A stretch of 5,221 nucleotides of DNA. It comes from Legionellaceae bacterium. Lineage in GTDB: Bacteria > Pseudomonadota > Gammaproteobacteria > Legionellales > Legionellaceae. The notes beneath the pieces are model-generated. The model saw nothing but the letters and a program-made list of their open reading frames with translations, was not told where the DNA came from and made no database searches. Where the stretch lies: assembly GCA_030696465.1 (NCBI GenBank), contig JAUYSE010000211.1:1-5221 (forward strand), written 5' to 3'. Made by a program: the position numbers and the translations under genes. Within the stretch, counting starts at the first letter, position 1. Every line of letters begins with the position of its first letter. Shown piece by piece: positions 1 to 5,221 of the stretch.

Positions 1-3000
1 GAACTTGATTTTTTTAAGAAGTATGGTGGTTTATATCGAGAGCAAAGCACTAAAACTTTATTAGAGAATTATCAAGCGCAACAAATGGCACAGTGGCAGA
101 AATTATTATCGGTGGCACAGCAACCATTAAAGGCAGATGAAAAAGAAGATATTCAAAAACAGATTCAAGATATTGTGACGGCGGCTTGTGTAGAGGGGGT
201 GTGTGAGAAAACACAGAAGAGCCGAACAGATGCGCTCGCAAATGAGGTAGAGATGCAACAAGTGGTGCAGGTCGAAGTGTTGGCCACCAAAGAAATACAA
301 AAAGAAATGTATGATCCTGATTTAACATCAGAGCCTTATCTCTATTGGAGTGAAATAGATAAAGAGGATGGTTTTCCGGGTAATAAAAAATCGCTGCAGT
401 TTCTTTCATTGACGGATATCTGTAAAACAACGGGGGATCAAGAAGTTCCAACGTTTAGCGATCAGATTGTCGCCAGTAAAAATTTTTATAAAAGCTATAC
501 AAATCAAACTAAATTTGTTGGTATGTATTTAAAACCGGTGCATGCACTCTTGTTTCAACACACGGAAGAGGGATTACGCTGTATCTTGCTCACACAGCAG
601 GAATATGCCCAAATACATCAATACAGCAGCCTTATTGAGGAGAAAGGGAATTCGGCGTGGATAAGTACGACACAACATAGCATTTTGGACGGTACTCCAC
701 CCCCAAATATTCAAGCGGATAAAAATTATCAAGCGATCATTGAGCAGGTGCGCTTTTTCAATGGAGAGTTTCAATCGTTGCTCAACAATCGAGAGATGGA
801 TTTTGTGTGGTTAGAAGAGGACAGCAAAAAAAAACTAGACTTTTTCTCGCAATATTTGCGTCCTTGTCGTGAAACCTCTTCTGCGGATATTGCTTCTCTC
901 AATACAGTATTGTCGAGTAGTAGGAAAATATATAAATTTATCGCCAAAAATCCGTGGATTGATCGTCGTCATTATAATTGGAGATCGCAATATCCAGACG
1001 CAGGCAAGGAGGATATTGCGACGTATCAACGCGTGGCAAATGCATTTTACCAAACCACGATAGATTGGTCTAAGAATCCTCAGAAACCCCTAGATGTACA
1101 AGAATGTGGTGCGCATCTGCCTCTACAAGCATCAGGATATCTGACACTGTATATCGAGCAGCTCAATGCCTTAAGTCAGGTATTTAACATGCTGAATGAG
1201 GTATGTGAGAAATCGCGAAAAAAACAATGGCCAGCCATCGCGATTGTTTGTGGATTAACGACAGAGATCAAAGAAAAATTGAGCACCTTATGCTCAGATC
1301 TTGAAAATATCTTTGCAGGGTCAAAAAAGGATGTTGATCATGATTTTTTAACGACGTTGTGGACGGTTCCCATATTACAATCGCAACCGAGTGTGTTGAT
1401 GGCACTGGCATTTGATCCCGATATTACAGAAGAACAAATTGATGCTGCTATAGAAATATGTGCAAAATATCCAAGCATCAGATATGCCTTGTTGTTGAAT
1501 CCTAGCCCTAATATTAATGTACAACATCTTAAAAAATTACATAATCTCAGTCTTTATCCGGATCATGAGAATATCCTCTTAGAATTTACGCAGCATCCCT
1601 TACTGAAGTCTGGGGATCCTGCATTGTTGACGACTTTAGCATTTAATCCTTTTATTACAGAAAAACAAGTGCAAACTCTGCTACAGAATTGCGCGCAACA
1701 TCCTAAAATGATAAGCGGTTTATTGTTGAATAAAAGTCCGAATATCAGTGCCGAGCATTTTACAATACTCAGCGAGCTTGGTTTATTGCAAGAAGATAAA
1801 AATATACTGTGGGCGTTGGCTCAGCATCCGTTAATTTTAGAGCAACAATTTGTGCCAGTACTGCATAAATTGAAAGGGAGCCCATTATTTTCGGAGGCCT
1901 TTTTGTGTATTCTGGTAAGAGATATGTCGTTAAATACACTACAAGAGATACTAGTCGGTACCGTTCTCGGGCAACAAGAGATCGATATTATTTTAGAGAA
2001 ATCTATTCAAGACGAATCGTTGAATCATTTGTTAGTGACGCAAGCGGATGCACAGGTCAATTTAGATGTATTTGCCAATCTGCCCAGTGCACAGACATTC
2101 CAAGATAATCAATTGGAAAAAATCATTAATAATACTAAGAAAGCAGAGGTTATCGAAAAACTACAAAGTGCGCCGCATATCGGGAAACTCAGTTGGGCGG
2201 CTATGGCTAAAAACAAGGCGTCGACTACGGAAATTTTAGTGAGTGTGTCCAAAAAAACCACTGAAAAATCTGCGATGATGTCGATAATAAAACATCCGAA
2301 CGCGAATCTAGCGGTCTTTAAAAATATATTGGATACATGCCCCGTGAGTCATTTACCACCCATTACAGGCATGATATTAAAGCAGCTTTTCGCAATGAAA
2401 GATAAAACAGATCCGCTGTACGAGCCGTTAATGCAAGGGCTTATCGAGGCGTCTTTTAAAACGCTCATCGATGAAATGCAGGCAAGTACTTTTTCTGAAG
2501 CGGGTACGGAGAAGTTTAAAAAATATGTCAGTGAAATGGGGCAGATAAAAACTGCGGCCGAGCAGGAAGCCCTCCATAAAAATATGAGTAATTTACTGAG
2601 TCATGCCGATGATGATCTCCCGGAGTTAATGAAACAAGAAGAACTAAGCGCGGTGGTTAAGAGTCTTAATAAGTGTTTAAAATCAATGAGTAAAAAGAAA
2701 AATGCGGCGAAAGGTGCAAGCGATACGCCAGAGATAAAAAGTATGAAAGTCTTACAACAGAAGTTGCTGAGCTTTCAAGGGCCTATCAAAGCGAATAGCA
2801 TTAAGAAAATATATAAAGCTTGTGGAAAAATGGTAGCAGAGGTGAAAGAAATAGCGATAATCAATCAACATCGTGGCTTTGGAAGGTTGCCTTTAGCGAT
2901 TCGAGGCGTGTTGGGTGTGGTCTGTAGTTTATTATTGTTAATAGAAAAAATCATGGGTAAACAGCTGTTATCTGCCAGCTATAAAAAAACATTCTTTGGG

Positions 3001-3066
3001 AGTGCGAATACCAATACTAAGAAGCAGATAGAGGCTCTACACGCGTTGCTCGAAAATAAGAAATAA
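1..3066 (+). CDS. 3' part of a giant protein of unknown function with alpha-solenoid repeats (5'-truncated by window edge)
   Basis: The frame is open from base 1 (visible start ELDFFKKYGGLYREQ) to a TAA at 3064-3066, giving 1021 visible codons. The first ATG (85) has no Shine-Dalgarno sequence and lies inside continuous helical coding sequence, so the true start is probably upstream of the window. I do not recognise the family. Seen, numbering from the first visible codon: a charged, Gln/Glu-rich helical N-terminal part (about 1-105); a mixed region (about 110-210) that looks like a globular beta-containing domain, with NFYKSYTNQTKFVGMY and GLRCILLTQQEYAQI; an all-helical middle with tandem repeats of about 76 residues (457-609) and a degenerate copy (730-777); a Lys-rich helical stretch (about 815-950); a short hydrophobic helix (963-986); and a polar tail ending ENKK. 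No catalytic motif is evident. The size, helical solenoid and lack of enzyme motifs resemble giant effector-like proteins of Legionellales. A resemblance to C-terminal parts of DUF3638-type giant proteins is possible but unproven. The protein is certain to be coding; its function is unknown. Confidence 0.9.
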   Translation, partial: ELDFFKKYGGLYREQSTKTLLENYQAQQMAQWQKLLSVAQQPLKADEKEDIQKQIQDIVTAACVEGVCEKTQKSRTDALANEVEMQQVVQVEVLATKEIQKEMYDPDLTSEPYLYWSEIDKEDGFPGNKKSLQFLSLTDICKTTGDQEVPTFSDQIVASKNFYKSYTNQTKFVGMYLKPVHALLFQHTEEGLRCILLTQQEYAQIHQYSSLIEEKGNSAWISTTQHSILDGTPPPNIQADKNYQAIIEQVRFFNGEFQSLLNNREMDFVWLEEDSKKKLDFFSQYLRPCRETSSADIASLNTVLSSSRKIYKFIAKNPWIDRRHYNWRSQYPDAGKEDIATYQRVANAFYQTTIDWSKNPQKPLDVQECGAHLPLQASGYLTLYIEQLNALSQVFNMLNEVCEKSRKKQWPAIAIVCGLTTEIKEKLSTLCSDLENIFAGSKKDVDHDFLTTLWTVPILQSQPSVLMALAFDPDITEEQIDAAIEICAKYPSIRYALLLNPSPNINVQHLKKLHNLSLYPDHENILLEFTQHPLLKSGDPALLTTLAFNPFITEKQVQTLLQNCAQHPKMISGLLLNKSPNISAEHFTILSELGLLQEDKNILWALAQHPLILEQQFVPVLHKLKGSPLFSEAFLCILVRDMSLNTLQEILVGTVLGQQEIDIILEKSIQDESLNHLLVTQADAQVNLDVFANLPSAQTFQDNQLEKIINNTKKAEVIEKLQSAPHIGKLSWAAMAKNKASTTEILVSVSKKTTEKSAMMSIIKHPNANLAVFKNILDTCPVSHLPPITGMILKQLFAMKDKTDPLYEPLMQGLIEASFKTLIDEMQASTFSEAGTEKFKKYVSEMGQIKTAAEQEALHKNMSNLLSHADDDLPELMKQEELSAVVKSLNKCLKSMSKKKNAAKGASDTPEIKSMKVLQQKLLSFQGPIKANSIKKIYKACGKMVAEVKEIAIINQHRGFGRLPLAIRGVLGVVCSLLLLIEKIMGKQLLSASYKKTFFGSANTNTKKQIEALHALLENKK
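1369..1596 (+). repeat. Tandem protein repeat unit 1 (76 residues, LRV/HEAT-like) inside the giant CDS
   Basis: Visible residues 457-532, from PILQSQPSV to ILLEFTQH. By hand alignment about 33 of 76 positions are identical to the adjacent unit 2. Shared marks are LAF-D/N-P, ITE-x-Q, a central CA-x-x-P, LLLN-x-SPNI, and NIL followed by QHP. The pattern of helix, N-P turn and helix resembles leucine-rich repeat variant (LRV) or HEAT-type solenoids, which usually serve as protein-binding scaffolds. That functional reading is inference. Confidence 0.8.
1597..1827 (+). repeat. Tandem protein repeat unit 2 (77 residues, LRV/HEAT-like) inside the giant CDS
   Basis: Visible residues 533-609, from PLLKSGDPA to ILWALAQH, directly abutting unit 1 with a one-residue insertion near its start. 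A third unit seems to begin right after it (PLILEQQFVPVL) but loses similarity within about 20 residues. The DNA of the two units is well diverged, so this is an old duplication and not a recent unstable repeat. Confidence 0.8.
2188..2331 (+). repeat. Degenerate solenoid repeat copy inside the giant CDS
   Basis: Visible residues 730-777. WAAMAKNKASTTEIL aligns with the LMALAFDPDITEEQI part of unit 1, and IIKHPNANLAVFKNIL aligns with LLNPSPNINVQHLKKL. Similarity is limited to the helix-turn-helix pattern, the N/H-P-N turn and a few conserved Ala/Leu positions. It suggests the solenoid extends well beyond the two clear units. Confidence 0.4.
2887..2958 (+). other. Short hydrophobic helix near the C terminus of the giant protein
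   Basis: Visible residues 963-986 (LPLAIRGVLGVVCSLLLLIE and following) contain a 13-residue uncharged run, GVLGVVCSLLLLI, flanked by Arg on one side and Glu-Lys on the other. This is the only strongly hydrophobic stretch in the visible protein. It could be a membrane-inserting or membrane-associating helix. It is short for a standard transmembrane span, so a buried helix is an equal possibility. Confidence 0.45.
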
Positions 3067-3100
3067 TCATTTTTCGGTGGTTATTGTATGTTCAGTGGAG

Positions 3101-3147
3101 GTGAGAATGAGGAGATTGAGGCCCAATTTCGTCATCCTCGCCCTCAC
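3101..3147. repeat. Imperfect nested inverted repeat between convergent genes
   Basis: Three nested stems are visible: GTGAG (3101-3105) with CTCAC (3143-3147), GAGGA (3109-3113) with TCCTC (3135-3139), and ATTG (3115-3118) with CAAT (3124-3127) around a five-base AGGCC loop. The outer two stems are separated by a symmetric 3 by 3 mismatch; the inner junction is asymmetric. The element fills most of the gap between the giant gene and nudC and reaches over the nudC stop codon. It might act as a bidirectional transcription end, but no U-tract follows on either strand. It may instead be a decayed palindromic intergenic repeat. Confidence 0.45.
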
Positions 3148-3166
3148 AATGATCCTAAAGCCTTAA
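3107..3166 (+). CDS. Possible 19-residue peptide with a perfect Shine-Dalgarno sequence (tentative)
   Basis: GGAGGTGA (3097-3104) matches eight consecutive bases of the Shine-Dalgarno consensus complementary to the 16S rRNA 3' end, with the GGAGG core ending 5 bases before an ATG at 3107. The frame encodes MRRLRPNFVILALTMILKP and stops at TAA 3164-3166. The basic N terminus and hydrophobic remainder resemble leader or small membrane peptides. It begins 41 bases after the stop of the giant gene, so it could be translated from read-through mRNA. Its last part runs antisense to the end of nudC, and its ribosome site overlaps the inverted repeat. It is too short to distinguish from chance by composition. 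Confidence 0.2.
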   Translation: MRRLRPNFVILALTMILKP

Positions 3167-3953
3167 TGGTGGCGTTCCTCACAAAATCATGAATTAAAGC
3201 GGATGCAATACTGAGTGAAGTAGAAGGTAAGCCTGGTAGATTATCATATTTGTACCAACCTGCTGCCTCGATCTCTTGTGTATCAATCACTATTTCGCCT
3301 GAATCATAGTCGGCGGTAAATGCCAGCATGAGGGAGTCAGGAAAAGGCCAAGGTTGCGAACCCACATACACTAAATTTTTGATGCGTAAGCCGACTTCTT
3401 CCATGACTTCACGATGTACTGCTTCTTCGATACATTCCCCTACATCCACAAAGCCTGCGATAAGCCCATATACCCCAGGTGCAAAATGAGGGCTTCTGGC
3501 CATTAACAAATGATCTCCTTTTTGGATCATTACAATAATGGAGGGCGATATACGAGGGAAAAAAGAGAGCCCACAAGTCGAACAGGTCCGCTCAAAAATT
3601 TTTCTAAGATGTTGTGTTTCCGAGCCACAACGCCCACAAAACTGATGATTTTTATCCCAATTTAAAATAGAGGCTGCTTTGACTGCCATACCATATTGTT
3701 CGGGCGAAATAAAAGCGAAGGCTTGTCGTAGAGGGTATAGTTGAAAAACATCAGGAAGAAGTGTTTCTTCCGTAATTTCAGCACAGTGATAGTGGATGTT
3801 ACTCAACGCTCCTAAGAGAAATTTCCTTAAAACATAGGGCGTGAAAGTGTTCATCTCTGAATCTGTTGGTAGGCGCTTATCTGTGTTTAATAGCAAGTGA
3901 TTATTTTGAATAATAAACCAAACATTCTGTGGCATGTTGACAGGGGAAGTCAT
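3144..3953 (-). CDS. nudC: NAD+/NADH pyrophosphatase NudC (Nudix hydrolase; NAD-RNA decapping)
   Basis: A complete 269-residue cytoplasmic Nudix enzyme, close to the 257 of E. coli NudC. The family hydrolyses NADH/NAD+ to NMN(H) and AMP, and E. coli NudC also removes NAD caps from RNA 5' ends. Seen: N-terminal NudC-like domain (about 1-100); zinc ribbon with C106-x2-C109 and C124-x2-C127; a perfect Nudix box, G167-x5-E173-x7-R181-E182-V-x-E185-E186-x-G188-L; and the NADH-pyrophosphatase signature SQPWPFPDS at 199-207. E227 in EIEAAGWY corresponds to the conserved metal-binding Glu of the C-terminal part. All metal and catalytic residues are present, so the enzyme should be active. The ATG at 3953 is preferred: the frame closes upstream at a stop (3981-3983) with no other start between, and a weak GACGAG lies just upstream. 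The in-frame Met7 has no ribosome site. It lies 88 bases downstream of the nuclease gene on the same strand and converges with the giant gene. Confidence 0.97.
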   Translation of the reverse strand: MTSPVNMPQNVWFIIQNNHLLLNTDKRLPTDSEMNTFTPYVLRKFLLGALSNIHYHCAEITEETLLPDVFQLYPLRQAFAFISPEQYGMAVKAASILNWDKNHQFCGRCGSETQHLRKIFERTCSTCGLSFFPRISPSIIVMIQKGDHLLMARSPHFAPGVYGLIAGFVDVGECIEEAVHREVMEEVGLRIKNLVYVGSQPWPFPDSLMLAFTADYDSGEIVIDTQEIEAAGWYKYDNLPGLPSTSLSIASALIHDFVRNATIKALGSL

Positions 3954-3989
3954 CCGTAAAACTCGTCTTATGTTAAGATTTTAGTACGC

Positions 3990-4018
3990 ATTATGAGTTT
4001 CAGATTTTTGAATTGCAA
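3990..4018 (-). promoter_or_regulatory. Predicted sigma70-like promoter for nudC
   Basis: On the - strand, TTGCAA (4013-4018, 4 of 6 to the -35 consensus) is followed after exactly 17 bases by CATAAT (3990-3995, 5 of 6 to the -10 consensus). Transcription would begin near 3983, leaving a leader of about 30 bases before the nudC ATG. It sits wholly within the 88-base gap. This suggests nudC can be expressed independently of the upstream nuclease gene. It is based on consensus matching only. Confidence 0.5.
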
Positions 4019-4041
4019 GTGGGTAAAATATATGGATTGCA

Positions 4042-5221
4042 TTACCCTTGCTTTCGACATAATCCTTTATATGCACAACGTTGACATAAAGCCGCTTGAT
4101 GTGGCGTAGGGCTACATTTTCCTTCATGAATTTCTTGGGCGAGTTGTTCTAAATGATGTTGCCACTGTTTTTGTAAGTCTTCCCAGTGCTCGTCTTTGCG
4201 TAGTGCGCCAATATCGGGATGAATTTTGACCGCAGAAATCCCTTTAATTTGTATTTTTTGCTGTTTTAAAGCGCTATACCATAAGGCCACAATACGTTCA
4301 TCAGATAAAGCATATAATAAAAGCTGAGGATCTTGGGGGCGTTCAGAGCGCCAACTGGCACTGCCAGGTAAGCTGGTTTTATAATCAATAATACATAACG
4401 AACCATCTTCCAATTGATCGATACGATCAATTTTTACAGTTAAATTCAGCGGTGGCAGCGACAGCTGCATGGGTTTTTCTGTGGCATAAACAGCAAAAGA
4501 GGCGCGTTCGCTATCCCAACGCAGGGCTTTTTCGACTAAACCCTCTAAGCGTTTTTGCTCTATAGGCAGTAACTGCACCGCATATTTTTCGGGATCGCCA
4601 GCGAGCGCGGCCGTCACGACTTCTTGAATTAAGGTCTGGCGATCTGTTGCTGCTAAGTTTAAAAGTTGTTGTTGATTTTGCAGCCTTATCCACAAAAGTT
4701 CTAAGGATTTATGTAAATATTGCCCTTTGTCGAGCGCAGGGATACCTTCAGATAAAGGGCTGGCTTCGAGGGCCTGCAAACGAAAACGTGCAAAAGCACG
4801 AAAAGGGCATTCTGCCTGGTATTTTAGTAAGCCTGTGCCACCGCCAATACTGCGCTGCAGCGGTAATTGATAAGATTCCTCTAAAGCATATAGAACAGCG
4901 GGCGCTTTTTCATGGGGTATCAATGGCGTGTACAGCGGAAAATCTTTTAGCAGGGGGCTGGGTCGAATATGGGTTTCTTGCGCTTTTTGCGGATAACTAA
5001 AGATAACGCTGTTTCCAGCCGCAGAGAGGCGCTGCATCATGCGTGCAGCAATATCCATTTCTTTTTCTTGGTTAGAATAGGGCATGTGATAATTTTTCTG
5101 TAGATCCATCGGCAGCAGCGGATTGGGTTTCAGCGCTTGAGGTAAATAAGACTCGGTGAGCCCTGTGACCCATATTTTATCAAAGAGACAACCCGAAGAT
5201 TCTAAAAATCCAAGGATGTGG
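4042..5221 (-). CDS. AddB-like PD-(D/E)XK nuclease with 4Fe-4S cysteines, 'probable DNA repair protein' family (5'-truncated by window edge)
   Basis: The C-terminal part (392 complete codons visible) of a protein of the RecB/AddB-type nuclease superfamily, expected to degrade or process DNA ends in recombinational repair. Numbering from the Met at 5109: C101 in ECPFRAFARFRL; H133 in YLHKSLELLW (RecB-motif His); D228 in VKIDRID; D242 and K244 in IIDYKTS (the PD-(D/E)XK core); Q262 and Y266 in PQLLLYAL; then C342-x2-C345-x5-C351 at the C terminus. C101 plus these three Cys form the AddB/Cas4-style iron-sulfur clamp; C332 is extra. The Met at 5109 is not the start: the frame runs open to the window edge, and the upstream residues FDKIWVTGLTESYLPQ and PNPLLPMDLQ match the conserved region typical of this family (V-x-G-L-T-E...P...NP-x-LP). 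The full protein is normally about twice as long. A RecB-like helicase partner is often a neighbour in related genomes; none is seen on the visible side. All nuclease residues appear intact. Confidence 0.9.
   Translation of the reverse strand, partial: HILGFLESSGCLFDKIWVTGLTESYLPQALKPNPLLPMDLQKNYHMPYSNQEKEMDIAARMMQRLSAAGNSVIFSYPQKAQETHIRPSPLLKDFPLYTPLIPHEKAPAVLYALEESYQLPLQRSIGGGTGLLKYQAECPFRAFARFRLQALEASPLSEGIPALDKGQYLHKSLELLWIRLQNQQQLLNLAATDRQTLIQEVVTAALAGDPEKYAVQLLPIEQKRLEGLVEKALRWDSERASFAVYATEKPMQLSLPPLNLTVKIDRIDQLEDGSLCIIDYKTSLPGSASWRSERPQDPQLLLYALSDERIVALWYSALKQQKIQIKGISAVKIHPDIGALRKDEHWEDLQKQWQHHLEQLAQEIHEGKCSPTPHQAALCQRCAYKGLCRKQG

Noticed and set aside
85..87. ATG as the start of the giant + strand gene
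   Set aside because: The frame is open all the way to base 1 with protein-like sequence, and no ribosome binding site precedes this ATG.
50..451. 133-codon - strand open frame opposite the start of the giant gene
   Set aside because: It lies wholly antisense to the much longer coding frame, its product has no recognisable motif, and it reads like a shadow frame.
1905..2108. Arg/Tyr/Ser-rich 67-codon + strand frame inside the giant gene
   Set aside because: It is an out-of-frame shadow with biased composition typical of a shifted AT-rich reading frame.
3051..3076. CGAAAA...TTTTCG pair around the stop codon of the giant gene as a terminator
   Set aside because: The stem is only six mostly A-T pairs with a 14-base loop and no following U-run, so it is too weak to call.
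3088..3192. 34-codon + strand frame beginning MFSGGENEEIEAQF in the convergent gap
   Set aside because: It has no ribosome site at its ATG, overlaps the nudC end antisense, and its interior is the inverted repeat; the shorter frame at 3107 has the better start signal.
3935..3937. Met7 of NudC as an alternative start
   Set aside because: No ribosome site lies upstream of it; the ATG at 3953 has a weak but better-placed purine-rich site and a suitable promoter distance.
4647..5000. 117-codon + strand open frame opposite the nuclease gene
   Set aside because: The opposite strand encodes conserved nuclease sequence, and the product here has no family features.

Overview
The window most likely comes from a moderately AT-rich gammaproteobacterium. 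The two recognisable genes, a NudC-type NADH/NAD-RNA pyrophosphatase and an AddB-like PD-(D/E)XK iron-sulfur nuclease (the 'probable DNA repair protein' family), are typical of that class. The large low-complexity-free orphan protein with alpha-solenoid repeats recalls the giant accessory or effector-like proteins of host-associated Legionellales. That placement is an inference from style, not from a recognised homolog.

Layout: (1) Positions 1-3066, + strand: the 3' 1021 codons of a very large gene of unknown function. Its reading frame is open to the left edge. The first ATG, at 85, has no ribosome binding site and is probably internal. The middle carries two clear tandem repeats of about 76 residues, similar to leucine-rich-repeat-variant/HEAT solenoids, plus a degenerate third copy. 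A short hydrophobic helix lies near the C terminus. (2) Positions 3067-3143: a 77-base gap between convergent genes. It holds an imperfect nested inverted repeat and a perfect Shine-Dalgarno sequence in front of a possible 19-residue peptide. (3) Positions 3144-3953, - strand: a complete, intact nudC. (4) Positions 3954-4041: an 88-base gap with a good sigma70-like promoter pointing into nudC. (5) Positions 4042-5221, - strand: the C-terminal 393 or so codons of the nuclease gene, open to the right edge. The ATG at 5109 is internal, because conserved family sequence continues upstream of it.

The nuclease gene and nudC lie head to tail on the - strand and could be co-transcribed, but nudC appears to have its own promoter. 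Nothing in the sequence links the large + strand protein functionally to its two neighbours, which converge on it. No RNA genes, CRISPR arrays, insertion sequences or integration sites were seen. No stretch longer than 88 bases lies outside a gene.
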